NCBI RefSeq assembly: GCF_002157145.1
Contig: NZ_CP021361.1
Location: forward strand, 3,279,001-3,343,000
Origin: Acidovorax carolinensis
GTDB taxonomy: Bacteria; Pseudomonadota; Gammaproteobacteria; Burkholderiales; Burkholderiaceae_C
DNA length: 64,000 nt
Reading direction: 5' to 3'
A program made the translations under genes and the position numbers. This document shows positions 16,612 through 26,459 of this stretch, in pieces. Within the stretch, counting starts at the first letter, position 1. Every line of letters starts with the position of its first letter. The notes under the pieces are model-generated. The model was not told the origin of the DNA. It saw nothing but the letters and a program-made list of their open reading frames with translations, and searched no databases.

Positions 16612-17865
16612 TCAGTCGGCCAGAAACAGCGCCTGCAGATCGTTCAAAAAGTCGAACCCGCGCTCGGTCGGGCGCACGCGGGCCATGTCCCGGGTGATCA
16701 GGCCCTTGCGCTCGGCCTCGTCCAGCGCCTTGGCAATGGCGGTAAGCGGCAGTCCCGTGCGCTCCACGAAGTCCTGCAAGGCAAAACCATCGCGCAGGCG
16801 CAGCGCATTGAGCATGAACTCGAACGGCAGGTCGGCCCGGCGCACGTCCTCGTCCTGCGCCAGGGCGCGGCCGGCCAGCGCGTTGTCCATGTACAGGCGC
16901 GGGTCGCGAAAACGCGTCTGGCGCACCACGCGGTGGGCAAAGCTGAGCTTGCTGTGCGCGCCCGCGCCCAGCCCCAGGTAGTCGCCAAACTGCCAGTAGT
17001 TGGTGTTGTGAAAACACGCATGGCCCGGCCGGGCATAGGCCGATATCTCATAGCGTGCCAGCCCCGCCTGGCCCGTCATCTCGGTGATGCGATCGAGCAT
17101 GGCGTAGGCATCGTCGTCCGGCGGAATGGCGGGCGGAAACTTGGCGAAGTAGGTGTTGGGCTCGATGGTGAGGTGGTAGATGGAGATGTGTGGCGGCGCC
17201 AGTGCCAGCGCGGTGGCCATGTCCTGCTCCAGCTCTGGCAGCGTCTGGCCCGGCAGCGCGTACATGATGTCCAGGTTGAAGGTGTCAAAGGCGCTGGCCG
17301 CCTCCTGCACCGCCGCCAGCGCCTGCGCGCGGTCGTGCACCCGACCGAGGGCCTTGAGATGCCGGTCGTTGAAGCTTTGCACGCCCACCGACAGGCGCGT
17401 GACGCCGGCCGCGCGAAAGGCGTGAAACCGGTCTTTTTCGAAAGTGCCGGGGTTGGCCTCCAGGGTGATCTCGCAATCGGCCGCCAGCGGCAGGCGCGCG
17501 CGGATGTCGCCGATCAAGCGGTCGATGGACTGCGGCGAAAACAGGCTGGGCGTGCCGCCACCGATGAAGATGCTGTGCACGCTGCGGCCCCACACCAGGG
17601 GCAGTGCCGCCTCCAGGTCGGCCACCAGGGCGTCCAGGTAGCGGGCCTCGGGCAACGCGCCGGCGCTGCCGGCATCACGCCACTCGTGCGAGTTGAAGTC
17701 GCAATACGGGCATTTCTTCAGGCACCAGGGCAGGTGCACATACAGGGCCAGCGGCGGCAGGCTGGTGAGCTGCAGCACCCCAGGGCGCATGTAGTGCTGG
17801 ATGTCGCGCACCGGCGCGGGCGCGGCATGAGCAATTGGAATGATAGGAATAGCCATTGAAAGCAT
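16612..17865 (-). CDS. hemW: HemW, radical SAM haem chaperone
   Basis: About 417 residues. The CLKKCPYCDFNSH motif (CxxxCxxC) binds the radical-SAM cluster, and GGGTPSLF is the SAM-binding glycine motif. HemW is related to HemN but lacks its extra cysteine pattern and is thought to insert haem into respiratory enzymes. The start is uncertain: ATG 17865 (MLSMAIPIIP) or 17856 are both possible, with weak ribosome binding sites. It is third in a same-strand series after rph and rdgB, separated from rdgB by a GC-rich repeat. Confidence 0.88.
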   Translation of the reverse strand: MLSMAIPIIPIAHAAPAPVRDIQHYMRPGVLQLTSLPPLALYVHLPWCLKKCPYCDFNSHEWRDAGSAGALPEARYLDALVADLEAALPLVWGRSVHSIFIGGGTPSLFSPQSIDRLIGDIRARLPLAADCEITLEANPGTFEKDRFHAFRAAGVTRLSVGVQSFNDRHLKALGRVHDRAQALAAVQEAASAFDTFNLDIMYALPGQTLPELEQDMATALALAPPHISIYHLTIEPNTYFAKFPPAIPPDDDAYAMLDRITEMTGQAGLARYEISAYARPGHACFHNTNYWQFGDYLGLGAGAHSKLSFAHRVVRQTRFRDPRLYMDNALAGRALAQDEDVRRADLPFEFMLNALRLRDGFALQDFVERTGLPLTAIAKALDEAERKGLITRDMARVRPTERGFDFLNDLQALFLAD

Positions 17866-17889
17866 CAAGGGTTCAGAACGCTGAAGCCG

Positions 17890-18003
17890 CGGCCGCCGCT
17901 TGGAGCGCGAGCGGCCACAGGCGCAACCGCCGCGCAAGGGCCGCCCCGCCGCGCTGGCGGTGTCCCCCTGGGGGGAAGGCGCGAAGCGACTCAGGGGGGT
18001 AGG
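17890..18003. repeat. GC-rich palindromic intergenic repeat
   Basis: Contains TCCCCCTGGGGGGAAGGCG and a CCGCCGCGCTGGCGG palindrome, with CTCAGGGGGG at the end. I recall similar CCCCCTGGGGG-bearing repeats between genes in Acidovorax-type genomes. It could form a strong hairpin between rdgB and hemW. Confidence 0.45.
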
Positions 18004-18606
18004 TCATACCATCCAGCGCTCGCGCATCAGCGCCAGCATCTGCTGCGCCGCACGGCCCCGGTGGCTGTGGGCGTTCTTGACCTCGGTGGGCAGCTCGGCA
18101 AAGGTCTGGCCGAATTCGGGGATGAACATCACGGGGTCGAAGCCGAAACCGTTGCTGCCGCGCGGCGCACGCGTGATCTCGCCCACCACGCGGCCCACGG
18201 CAATCAGGGGCTCGGGGTCTTGCGGGCTGCGCACGGCCACCAGGGTGCTGACCATGGCGGCGCGGCGGTTTTCCTGGCCCTGCATCTGCTCCAGCAGGGC
18301 GCGCACGTTGGTATCGTCGCCCTTTTCGTAGCCGAACTGCGTGGCGTAGTAGGCCGTGTCCACACCAGGCAAGCCACCAAAGGCGTCCACGCACAGGCCG
18401 GCGTCGTCGGCGAGCGCGGGCAGGCCGGTATGCGCGCTGGCAAAGCGCGCCTTGGCCAGGGCGTTTTCGACAAAGGTGCGGTGCGGCTCTTCGGCCTCGC
18501 CCACGCCCAGGTCGGCCTGGCGCACCAGCTCGATGCCCAGGGGCGCCAGCATGGCCTGCAGTTCGGCAAGCTTGCCGCGGTTGTTGGATGCAAGAACCAG
18601 TTTCAT
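18004..18606 (-). CDS. rdgB: RdgB, XTP/dITP diphosphatase
   Basis: 200 residues from ATG 18606 (MKLVLASNNRGKLAELQAML). The SNNxxK substrate motif, the metal-binding ADDAGLCVDAF segment and the C-terminal SHRGRA are all present. The enzyme hydrolyses non-canonical purine triphosphates such as XTP, ITP and dITP, keeping them out of DNA and RNA. It follows rph after a 45-base gap that contains a palindromic repeat. Length and motifs are normal. Confidence 0.93.
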   Translation of the reverse strand: MKLVLASNNRGKLAELQAMLAPLGIELVRQADLGVGEAEEPHRTFVENALAKARFASAHTGLPALADDAGLCVDAFGGLPGVDTAYYATQFGYEKGDDTNVRALLEQMQGQENRRAAMVSTLVAVRSPQDPEPLIAVGRVVGEITRAPRGSNGFGFDPVMFIPEFGQTFAELPTEVKNAHSHRGRAAQQMLALMRERWMV

Positions 18607-18610
18607 AGTC

Positions 18611-18660
18611 AAAACAGCCTATAGCGCTTATGTATAAAGCGCAAGCAGCTATTATTTTAA
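18611..18660. repeat. Dispersed palindromic repeat, copy 2
   Basis: Contains TATAGCGCTTATGTATAAAG followed by CGCAAGCAGCTATTATTTTA. It fills the rph-rdgB gap and reaches the rph stop codon. Confidence 0.65.
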
Positions 18661-19380
18661 GAGCGATTGTTGTTGCAGGCTCACCAGTTCGGCAACGCCC
18701 TTGTCGGCCAGCGCCAGCAACTGGTCCATCTCGGCGCGGGTGAAGGCCACGCCCTCGGCCGTGCCCTGCACTTCCACGAAATGGCCGGCGCCCGTCATGA
18801 CCACATTCATGTCGGTGTCGCAGCCCACGTCTTCCACATATTCCAGATCCAGCAGTGGCGTGCCCTGCACGATGCCCACCGAAATGGCGGCCACCGGCCC
18901 CAGGATGGGTGTCGCCGTGATTTTTCCGGCAGCCAGCAGCTGGTTCACCGCGTCCTGCGCAGCCACCCACGCGCCCGTAATGGCGGCGGTGCGCGTGCCG
19001 CCATCGGCCTGGATCACATCGCAGTCGAGCTGGATGGTGCGTTCGCCCAGCAGCTTGAGGTCAAACACCGCCCGCAGCGAACGGCCGATGAGGCGCTGTA
19101 TCTCTTGGGTGCGGCCGCTTTGCTTGCCCTTGGCGGCTTCGCGGTCGCTGCGCTTGTGCGTGGCGCGGGGCAGCATGCCGTATTCGGCGGTCACCCAACC
19201 CTCGCCCGTGCCGCGCTGGTGCGGCGGCACTTTCTCTTCGACCGACGCGGTGCACAGCACCTTGGTATTGCCAAACTCGATCAGCACCGAGCCCTCGGCA
19301 TGCATGGTGTAGTGGCGGGTGATGCGCACGGGGCGCAATTGATCGGCGGCGCGGCCGCCCGTTCGGGTGAAGGAGGTCAT
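18652..19380 (-). CDS. rph: RNase PH
   Basis: 242 residues from ATG 19380 ([20 protein letters not shown]). RNase PH trims the 3' ends of tRNA precursors by phosphorolysis. The family's [35 protein letters not shown] and [19 protein letters not shown] signatures are complete. Length matches the family. Same-strand neighbour of rdgB and hemW, an order common in betaproteobacteria. Confidence 0.95.
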   Translation of the reverse strand: MTSFTRTGGRAADQLRPVRITRHYTMHAEGSVLIEFGNTKVLCTASVEEKVPPHQRGTGEGWVTAEYGMLPRATHKRSDREAAKGKQSGRTQEIQRLIGRSLRAVFDLKLLGERTIQLDCDVIQADGGTRTAAITGAWVAAQDAVNQLLAAGKITATPILGPVAAISVGIVQGTPLLDLEYVEDVGCDTDMNVVMTGAGHFVEVQGTAEGVAFTRAEMDQLLALADKGVAELVSLQQQSLLK

Positions 19381-19564
19381 GGAGATCGGAAGTAAGAAGG
19401 CAATGGACCTGGTGGGCAGCGAGTGGTTCCCGCAGCCGGACACCGGGGCGCAGCAAGCTGCAATTGTTTACCGGACGCTGGCGCCGTTTGCGCTGTGCAA
19501 CCCGGCTTCCAGTGCTGCAGCGCGGCCCCCTGGTGGTGCCGCCGCAAAAAAATTAGCTATGCGA

Positions 19565-20467
19565 TCAGACCTTGCGCGCAGCCGAGCGGCGGATGGCTTC
19601 ATTGATCTCGGCAATGGAGCGCTCGATGGCGTCATCGTCGAGGTCATCCACCAGGCCATCCAGCGGGCCGGCCTGGATGGTCGAGGCAAAAACATCATCG
19701 CTGATGCTGTCGGTCGACACACCTTGCGTGGACTCGAAGGTGTCGGGCGTTTCCCACTCGAGCGCCACCACGGTGACGTTGTCGCTGCCCTCGCCCGCCT
19801 TGCGCAGCGCGGCCTCCACCAGGTCAGGCGCCGCGTGCGACACCGTCTGCCGGCCCAGCTGGGAGGCAATCTCTTCATCGCTGAGCGCGCCCCACAGGCC
19901 GTCCGAGCACAGCAAAATGCGATCGCCCTGCTCCAGGTGCACAGGCCCGGTGCTGTCGTAAATGGGTTTGGTGGGCGAACCCAGGCAGGTGAACAGCACG
20001 TTGCGGTTGATGCGGTCCAGCCCCGGCGGCGGCGCATTGCGCAGCTCAAGATAAGAGTGGTCGCGCGTGCGGGTCAGCAACTCGCCACCGCGCACCATGT
20101 ACAGGCGCGAATCTCCGCAATGGATCCATGACACGGCGCCCGCCTGCACCACGGCAGCCACCAGCGTGGTGCGCGGCGTGTCGAGCATGCCCTTTTCCGA
20201 GGCATAGCGCAGGATCTGATGGTGGGCCGCCAGCAGGGCCGACGACAGGAACTCCTGCACATTGTCGAGCTGCGGCTTGGCCTGGCGCTGGAACAGGGCC
20301 GAAATGGTCTGCAGCGCGATCTGCGCGGCCACCTCGCCCTCGGGGTGCCCGCCCATGCCGTCCGCCAGCACAAACAGCCCCGATTCACGCGTGTAGCAGT
20401 AGCCCATGCGGTCTTCGTTTTTCTCGCGCCCGCCGCGGCGGCTGATCTGGAATACCGAGAACTTCAT
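19565..20467 (-). CDS. PP2C-type Ser/Thr protein phosphatase
   Basis: 300 residues. Metal-binding and catalytic motifs of the PPM family are all visible: GGREKNEDRMGY, LFVLADGMGGHPEGE, IHCGDSRLYMV, LLCSDGLWGAL and GEGSDNVTV. The C-terminal 50 residues are acidic and lack a known domain. It dephosphorylates Ser/Thr residues and is presumably the partner of the protein kinase encoded 82 bases upstream on the same strand. No membrane segment, so cytoplasmic. Confidence 0.9.
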   Translation of the reverse strand: MKFSVFQISRRGGREKNEDRMGYCYTRESGLFVLADGMGGHPEGEVAAQIALQTISALFQRQAKPQLDNVQEFLSSALLAAHHQILRYASEKGMLDTPRTTLVAAVVQAGAVSWIHCGDSRLYMVRGGELLTRTRDHSYLELRNAPPPGLDRINRNVLFTCLGSPTKPIYDSTGPVHLEQGDRILLCSDGLWGALSDEEIASQLGRQTVSHAAPDLVEAALRKAGEGSDNVTVVALEWETPDTFESTQGVSTDSISDDVFASTIQAGPLDGLVDDLDDDAIERSIAEINEAIRRSAARKV

Positions 20468-20549
20468 AGTGACTCACGCAAACAGGAATGCGCAAAGGCA
20501 TCGTTAATGACCATGCAGCTCGCCCGAACCCGCTTTGCGCAACTCGTGT

Positions 20550-21566
20550 TCATTTGGGCTTGGCCCCGATGCCCGTGGCTTCACCCACTTTTTGCACGTT
20601 TTTCTTGGTGTCGGACACCAGGGTGTCCAGCTGCAGCCGCATCTTCTCGGCCACCGACAGCTTGGTATAGCGGCGCTCACCCTCGCGGCTGAGCTCTTTT
20701 TGCAGCGCAAACACCGACTGCGGGCGCGACAGCGGATCGAGCGCCATGCACCACTCCACCACCTCGATGAGGTTGTCCGAGTACACGCCGCGCAGCTTGG
20801 TGAGCGCCAGCGACAGGCGGTCTTTCTCGATGCGCTGGGGCGCTTCGTTGGGCGGAAAGCCCTGCATGCAGGCGTAAATGCAGGCGCCGATTGCATAAAT
20901 ATCGGTCCACGGGCCCATGGACGAGTCGCGCCGGTACATCTCGGGCGCGGCAAAGCCGGGGGTGTACATGGGGCGGATGAAGTTGCCCTCTTTGGACAGC
21001 ACCTCGCGCGCCGCGCCAAAATCGATCATCACGGCCTTGTTATCGTCGGTGATGAAAATGTTGGCCGGCTTGATATCCAGGTGCAACATCTTGTGCTGGT
21101 GCACGATGCGCAGGCCGCGCAGCACCTCGTCAAACAGCGAGCGGATGGTGGACTCGCGGAACACCTTCTGCGTTTTCAGGTCGCGCGCGGTGATGATGAA
21201 GTCCTGCAGGGTGGCGCCCTCCAGGTAGTTCATCACCATGTAAACGGTTTCGTTCTCGCGGAAGAAATTGAGCACGCTGACCACCGAGGCGTGCGAGATC
21301 TGCGCCAGAGAGCGGCCTTCCTCAAAGAAGCTCTTGAGGCCCAGGCGGTACAACGACAGCTTTTCGGGTGGCACCTTGGGCAGCAACTCCCCCGGGGCCC
21401 GGGTGGCCAGGGAAGTGGGCAGGTATTCCTTGATGGCGATCTGCTGGCCCTCGGCGTCAAGCGCCAGATAGACCACACCAAACCCGCCGGAAGACAATCG
21501 GCGTACCACACGGTAGCCCCCAATTACAGTATCGGGCGGCAATGGCGCCGGCTTGATTTTTGACAT
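20550..21566 (-). CDS. Hanks-type Ser/Thr protein kinase
   Basis: 338 residues. Kinase motifs run in order: glycine loop LSSGGFGVVYLA, lysine in IAIKEYLPTSL, catalytic loop MLHLDIKPANIFI, DFGAA metal motif, APEMY and WTDIYAIGACIY. The C-terminal 60 residues are charged and end GIGAKPK, without a transmembrane segment or sensor domain, so it is a soluble kinase. With the PP2C gene downstream it makes a reversible phosphorylation pair. Targets are unknown. It is divergent from yicC with only 76 bases between starts. Confidence 0.9.
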   Translation of the reverse strand: MSKIKPAPLPPDTVIGGYRVVRRLSSGGFGVVYLALDAEGQQIAIKEYLPTSLATRAPGELLPKVPPEKLSLYRLGLKSFFEEGRSLAQISHASVVSVLNFFRENETVYMVMNYLEGATLQDFIITARDLKTQKVFRESTIRSLFDEVLRGLRIVHQHKMLHLDIKPANIFITDDNKAVMIDFGAAREVLSKEGNFIRPMYTPGFAAPEMYRRDSSMGPWTDIYAIGACIYACMQGFPPNEAPQRIEKDRLSLALTKLRGVYSDNLIEVVEWCMALDPLSRPQSVFALQKELSREGERRYTKLSVAEKMRLQLDTLVSDTKKNVQKVGEATGIGAKPK

Positions 21567-21642
21567 ATTTTGCGAAGATGACCCGGGTATAGAGCGGAAC
21601 CCGGATAATCACCGGATCGCAAGCAACCATCAAAAAAGTCCA

Positions 21643-22560
21643 ATGCCAGTTTACAGCATGACCGGATACGCCAGCGCACAGCATGGCGCCTCTGCCACTG
21701 GCGCTGACACCGACACCCGCCCCCCTGCAGCCCGCCGGCTGGGGCTCGAAATCCGCTCGGTCAACAGCCGCTTTCTGGACCTTTCGTTCCGCCTCCCCGA
21801 CGAGCTGCGCGCACTCGAACCCGTTTTGCGCAGCCTGCTGACCTCGCAACTCAAGCGCGGCAAGGTGGAAGTGCGTGCCGCGCTCGAAAACGACGATGGC
21901 AACAACCTGCAGGATCCGGCCCCTCGCCTTTTACAGCGCATCAATTCGCTGCAGGACGCCGTGAAAGCCTGGCTCCCGCATGCCGCCCCCCTTACGGTCG
22001 CCGATGCGCTGCGACTGTGCGCCAACGCCAGCGCGGGCCCCGAGGACTGGAGCGAGGCCGTGCCGGCCCTGGCAGAACAGGCGCTCGCACAGTTGATGGC
22101 GGCGCGCGCCCGCGAAGGCGAGCGTCTTGCCGCCATGCTGCACGACCGGCTCGGCCAACTGCGCAGCCTGGCCCAACAGGCGGGCCCCATGGTGCCCCTG
22201 CTGGTTGAACAGCAACGCCAGCGCTTCATGGAGCGCTGGAAAGAAGCCATGGCCTTGACCGACGGCTCCACCCTGCCAGAGGCCGCACGCGACCGCGCGC
22301 TCACCGAGGCAACTGCCTTTGCCATTCGCATCGATGTGGCCGAAGAAATCACCCGCCTGAACTCGCACCTGGACGAGATCGAGCGCTTGCTCCAAAAAGG
22401 CGGTGAAGTGGGCAAACGCCTCGATTTCCTGATCCAGGAACTGCACCGCGAAGCCAACACCCTGGGCTCCAAATCAGCGGCCCTGGACCTCACACGCATC
22501 AGCGTCGACATGAAGGTGTTGATCGAGCAGATGCGCGAGCAAGTGCAAAATATCGAGTGA
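21643..22560 (+). CDS. yicC: YicC/YloC family endoribonuclease
   Basis: 305 residues from ATG 21643; the family start MPVYSMTGYA decides against a longer frame. It has the N-terminal SVNSRFLDLSFRLPDELRAL and the C-terminal DUF1732 signature (GKRLDFLIQELHREANTLGS, then KVLIEQMREQVQNIE). YicC proteins are RNases that cleave structured or small RNAs. Gene order yicC-gmk-rpoZ-spoT is widely conserved. Length normal. Confidence 0.92.
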   Translation: MPVYSMTGYASAQHGASATGADTDTRPPAARRLGLEIRSVNSRFLDLSFRLPDELRALEPVLRSLLTSQLKRGKVEVRAALENDDGNNLQDPAPRLLQRINSLQDAVKAWLPHAAPLTVADALRLCANASAGPEDWSEAVPALAEQALAQLMAARAREGERLAAMLHDRLGQLRSLAQQAGPMVPLLVEQQRQRFMERWKEAMALTDGSTLPEAARDRALTEATAFAIRIDVAEEITRLNSHLDEIERLLQKGGEVGKRLDFLIQELHREANTLGSKSAALDLTRISVDMKVLIEQMREQVQNIE

Positions 22561-22596
22561 TACTCCTTTTTTGATAGCATCCTGCGAACATCACCC

Positions 22597-23217
22597 ATGG
22601 ATTACCCTGGAAATCTCTTTGTAGTGGCCGCCCCCAGCGGTGCTGGCAAATCCAGCCTGGTCAAGGCACTTCTCGAACTCGACTCCCACGTTCACCCGTC
22701 CATCTCGCACACGACCCGCCCTCCGCGAGGCCAGGAAAAGCATGGTCGCGAGTATTTTTTCGTGTCCGAACCGGAGTTTGACGCGATGGTGCAAGGCAAC
22801 GCCTTCGTGGAATGGGCCATGGTGCATGGCAACCGCTACGGCACCTCCAAAAAGGCTATCGAAGAGCGCATCGCGCAGGGCTCGGATGTGATCCTGGAAA
22901 TTGACTTCCAGGGTGCGCTCCAGATCAAGAAGGCCTTTGCCAACGCCATCCTCGTCTTCATCCTGCCACCCAGCTGGGAAGAACTGCGCTCGCGCCTGGA
23001 GCGCCGGGGCGAAGACTCGGCGGATGTCATCGAAGTCCGCCTCAAGAACGCTGCCATCGAGATGGCCCAGGTGGGCAAATTCGACTTCGTTATAATCAAC
23101 GAGTTGTTCGAGCGCGCGCTTTTCGACCTGAAAGCCGTAGTTCACGCCCAGCGACTCAAGTACGCCGCCCAGCGCCGCGCCCGTGCTGACACCTTCCAGT
23201 CGCTAAATATCACCTGA
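22597..23217 (+). CDS. gmk: Guanylate kinase
   Basis: 206 residues. Walker A is [28 protein letters not shown] and HGREYFFVS are the GMP-binding segment. It phosphorylates GMP to GDP, feeding GTP and (p)ppGpp metabolism, fitting its position ahead of rpoZ and spoT. It lies 36 bases after yicC and 16 bases before rpoZ, so these are probably one transcript. Confidence 0.95.
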   Translation: MDYPGNLFVVAAPSGAGKSSLVKALLELDSHVHPSISHTTRPPRGQEKHGREYFFVSEPEFDAMVQGNAFVEWAMVHGNRYGTSKKAIEERIAQGSDVILEIDFQGALQIKKAFANAILVFILPPSWEELRSRLERRGEDSADVIEVRLKNAAIEMAQVGKFDFVIINELFERALFDLKAVVHAQRLKYAAQRRARADTFQSLNIT

Positions 23218-23233
23218 TTCCCGGAGAAACCCG

Positions 23234-23437
23234 ATGGCACGCATCACCGTAGAAGACTGTCTGGAAAAGATTCCCAACCGGTTCCAGCTCGTCCTGGCCG
23301 CCACGTACCGCGCCCGCATGCTGAGCCAGGGCCACGCCCCGCGCATCGAAAGCCGCAACAAGCCCGCCGTGACGGCGCTGCGCGAAATCGCCGAAGGCAA
23401 GGTTGGCCTGGAAATGCTCAAGAAGGTTCCCGGTTGA
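23234..23437 (+). CDS. rpoZ: RNA polymerase omega subunit
   Basis: 67 residues beginning [20 protein letters not shown], the canonical omega start, with [13 protein letters not shown] near the end. Omega assists assembly of the beta' subunit and forms part of a ppGpp site, which fits its place before spoT. Preceded by a GGAGAAA ribosome binding site and followed by a terminator. Confidence 0.95.
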   Translation: MARITVEDCLEKIPNRFQLVLAATYRARMLSQGHAPRIESRNKPAVTALREIAEGKVGLEMLKKVPG

Positions 23438-23465
23438 TCTTTTCTTCAGGCACCTTGGACAAAAG

Positions 23466-23490
23466 GCACCGCATTGCGGTGCTTTTTTTT
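23466..23490 (+). terminator. Terminator after rpoZ
   Basis: GCACCGC-ATT-GCGGTGC stem followed by eight T residues. It separates yicC-gmk-rpoZ from spoT, which starts 43 bases later, so spoT needs read-through or its own promoter. Confidence 0.85.
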
Positions 23491-23532
23491 GCGCCTTGGG
23501 CTTCTCGTGCACGACCGCGCTACATTTAGGAC

Positions 23533-25812
23533 ATGAACGCGGTGCTCAATTCCTATTCTGCGACGCAGATTCGGCCCGGTGACAGCCCCGCTTCGGGTAC
23601 GGTCAGTGCGTCAGCGGCAGCCGCCAATGCAGCGGCGGCCAGCTTTGCCGCGCTGACGGACAGCCTCGACTACCTCGATACAGCCAACATTGAACTGGTG
23701 CGGCAGGCCTACCGCTTTGCCGACGAGGCGCACCTGGGGCAGTTGCGCAGCAGCGGTGAGCCCTACATTACCCACCCGATTGCAGTCGCGGCGCTGTGTG
23801 CCAGCTGGAAACTGGACGCCCAGGCACTGATGGCAGCACTGTTGCACGACGCCATGGAAGATTGTGGTGTAACCAAGGCCGACCTGATCGACCGCTTTGG
23901 TGCCCCGGTGGCCGAGCTCGTGGACGGACTCACCAAGCTCGACAAGCTTCAGTTCAATACGCGCGAGGAAAACCAGGCTGAGTCTTTTCGCAAGATGCTG
24001 CTGGCGATGGCGCGCGACGTTCGCGTGATTCTCATCAAGCTGGCAGATCGTACGCACAACATGCGCACGCTGTCGGACATGCCGCGCAGCAAATGGGGCC
24101 GCATTTCTTCTGAAACGCTGGAGATTTACGCACCAATCGCCCACCGCCTGGGCTTGAACCAGACGTATCGCGAACTCCAGGATCTTTCCTTCCGGCATTT
24201 GCACCCGTGGCGCTATCAGACGCTCTCCAAGGCCATCAACAAGTCGCGCAACCGACGCCGTGATCTGGTCCAGAAGGTTCAGGCAGAAGTGGATGCAGCG
24301 TTTTCGCGCATTGGCATGCCGGTTCGGCTCGCCGGACGCGAGAAGACGCTTTACGCCATCTATCAGAAGATGGACCTCAAGCACCTGAGCTTTGCGCAGG
24401 TCACCGACATCTATGGGTTTCGGGTGATTGTTCCCAGCATCACGGACTGCTACACGGCACTGGGCATCCTGCACCAGATGTACAAGCCGGTACCCGGGAA
24501 GTTCAAAGACCACATTGCCATCCCTAAACTCAACGGATACCAGTCACTCCACACCACTTTGGTGGGCCCCTCGGGCGTGAACATCGAATTTCAGATGCGC
24601 ACCGACGAAATGCATGTGATTGCTGAAGCAGGCGTTGCGGCGCACTGGCTCTACAAGGCACAAGACAGTGAAGGCAACTCGGCCGAGCGCCTGGGCACCA
24701 AATGGCTGCAGTCCCTGCTCGATATCCAGAACGAAACCCGGGATGCTGCAGAATTCTGGGACCATGTCAAGGTCGACCTGTTCCCGGACGCGGTGTATGT
24801 CTTCACGCCCAAAAGCCAGATCATGGCTATGCCGCGCGGGGCCACAGTTGTTGATTTCGCCTATGCCATCCATAGTAACGTGGGTGACCGCACCACAGCG
24901 GGCAAGATCAACAATGAACTGGTGCCTCTGCGCACCGAGCTGAAAAACGGCGATGTGGTGGAAATCATCACCGCTCCTATCTCCACACCCAATCCGGCAT
25001 GGCTGGGGTTCGTACGCACGGGCCGTGCACGGTCAAAGATTCGTCACTATCTCAAAACACTGGCACAGACAGAATCGGAAGGTCTTGGTGAAAAGCTGCT
25101 GACGCAGGCGCTGCGTGCAGAGGGTCTGGTCAGCCTCCCGCCCGTGGATGCAGAAACCCAGCCCATGTGGGACAAGCTGCTGCGCTTCACAGGAAACCGC
25201 ACGCGCAGCGAACTGATGACAGACCTGGGACTGGGCAAGCGCATCGCCAGCATCGTCGCCAAGCGCCTCATGGTTCTGATGTCTGAACATGGGCACCGGC
25301 CCGATGCGCTGCTCATGACCCGAGAGCGCTACACATCCCACGAATCCCTGTCCCAGGGCGCAGTGACGCTGGATGGCAGCGAAAACGCCTCGGTCCAATA
25401 TGCACACTGTTGCCGACCAGTACCTGGCGACAGCATTGTGGGATACCTGGGCCGCGGAGAAGGTTTGGTGGTTCACAATGCGCATTGCAGCGTGGCCAAG
25501 CGGCTACAGCACAAAGACAGCGAACGCTTTATTGCCGTGGACTGGGCGGATGAGCCCTCGCGCATGTTCGAGACCGGGGTGGTGGTTACCGTGAGCAACG
25601 GCAAAGGCGTGCTAGCACGCGTGGCCGCAGAACTGGCCAACTCGGAGGCCGATATCACCCATGTGGATATGGACGACGAGGTGGCACTCGACACCACTGA
25701 CCTGCGCTTCGTGGTGGCAGTGCGGGACCAAGCCCATCTTGAAACAGCATTGCGCGGTCTGAGACGCACTCAGGCTGTGATTCGCGCGTCTCGGATCATT
25801 CCCCAAGCCTGA
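23533..25812 (+). CDS. spoT: Bifunctional (p)ppGpp synthetase/hydrolase SpoT
   Basis: 759 residues. Order of domains: a low-complexity Ala-rich N-terminus (about 45 residues), HD hydrolase with LLHDAMEDCG (H105/D106), synthetase (YGFRVIVPSITDCYTALGIL; LNGYQSLHTTLVGPSG), TGS (VYVFTPKSQIMAMPRGATVV), and C-terminal ACT domain. The HD residues are intact, so it should hydrolyse ppGpp as well as make it. ATG 23533 is the first plausible start; the Ala-rich head is longer than in E. coli. It is downstream of the rpoZ terminator. Confidence 0.95.
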   Translation: MNAVLNSYSATQIRPGDSPASGTVSASAAAANAAAASFAALTDSLDYLDTANIELVRQAYRFADEAHLGQLRSSGEPYITHPIAVAALCASWKLDAQALMAALLHDAMEDCGVTKADLIDRFGAPVAELVDGLTKLDKLQFNTREENQAESFRKMLLAMARDVRVILIKLADRTHNMRTLSDMPRSKWGRISSETLEIYAPIAHRLGLNQTYRELQDLSFRHLHPWRYQTLSKAINKSRNRRRDLVQKVQAEVDAAFSRIGMPVRLAGREKTLYAIYQKMDLKHLSFAQVTDIYGFRVIVPSITDCYTALGILHQMYKPVPGKFKDHIAIPKLNGYQSLHTTLVGPSGVNIEFQMRTDEMHVIAEAGVAAHWLYKAQDSEGNSAERLGTKWLQSLLDIQNETRDAAEFWDHVKVDLFPDAVYVFTPKSQIMAMPRGATVVDFAYAIHSNVGDRTTAGKINNELVPLRTELKNGDVVEIITAPISTPNPAWLGFVRTGRARSKIRHYLKTLAQTESEGLGEKLLTQALRAEGLVSLPPVDAETQPMWDKLLRFTGNRTRSELMTDLGLGKRIASIVAKRLMVLMSEHGHRPDALLMTRERYTSHESLSQGAVTLDGSENASVQYAHCCRPVPGDSIVGYLGRGEGLVVHNAHCSVAKRLQHKDSERFIAVDWADEPSRMFETGVVVTVSNGKGVLARVAAELANSEADITHVDMDDEVALDTTDLRFVVAVRDQAHLETALRGLRRTQAVIRASRIIPQA

Positions 25813-25845
25813 ATTGCATAGACCAGAGCGTGGGCAGCGCCGCCC

Positions 25846-26418
25846 TCAGTTCCCTGCCTCTTGCGCTGATTGGTCGGGATACTGAACGCCCATCACCTCC
25901 AACCGATGCACGCCCCCCGGGGCAGCCAATGTAATTTCATCCCCAACCCTGGACTTCAGGAGCGCGCGCGCGACCGGTGCCATCCAGCTCACCTGGCCCT
26001 GGTTGCTTTCTGCTTCGTCAATTCCAAGTATGGTGATCGTCCGCTCCACGCTGTTATCTTCCAGATAAGTGACGGTCGCACCAAAAAATACCTGATCGCT
26101 TCCATGGTGAATGGCCGGATCGACGATCTCTGCAATCTCCAGTCGCTTGGTCAGAAACCTGATGCGACGGTCAATTTCGCGCAAACGCTTCTTGCCGTAC
26201 AGATAGTCCCCGTTCTCGGAGCGATCGCCATTGCTGGCAGCCCAATGCACGATGTCCACGATCTTGGGTCGCTCAGTGTCGATCAACGCCAAGAGCTCTG
26301 ACCGCAATCGAGCGTAACCATGCGGGGTGATGTAATTTTTCCCTCCGACCGGAAGCGGCGGGGAAACCAGATCATCGCCATCGTTGGTATCCGTTTCCCT
26401 GGTAAAGGCTTTGCTCAT
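25846..26418 (-). CDS. greB: Transcript cleavage factor GreB
   Basis: 190 residues from ATG 26418 (MSKAFTRETDTND). The coiled-coil part ELLALIDTERPKIVDIVHWA, then SNGDRSENGDYLYGKKRLRE carries the acidic tip (D-E pair in GDRSENGDY) that stimulates cleavage of backtracked RNA. The KSRVGDEITLAAPGG FKBP-like end is typical. An N-terminal extension of about 20 residues before NYITPHG is longer than E. coli GreB. Converges with spoT. Confidence 0.92.
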   Translation of the reverse strand: MSKAFTRETDTNDGDDLVSPPLPVGGKNYITPHGYARLRSELLALIDTERPKIVDIVHWAASNGDRSENGDYLYGKKRLREIDRRIRFLTKRLEIAEIVDPAIHHGSDQVFFGATVTYLEDNSVERTITILGIDEAESNQGQVSWMAPVARALLKSRVGDEITLAAPGGVHRLEVMGVQYPDQSAQEAGN

Positions 26419-26459
26419 GAATGGATCTTGCCTCAAAGATGAAAAGCAATTCACCAATG

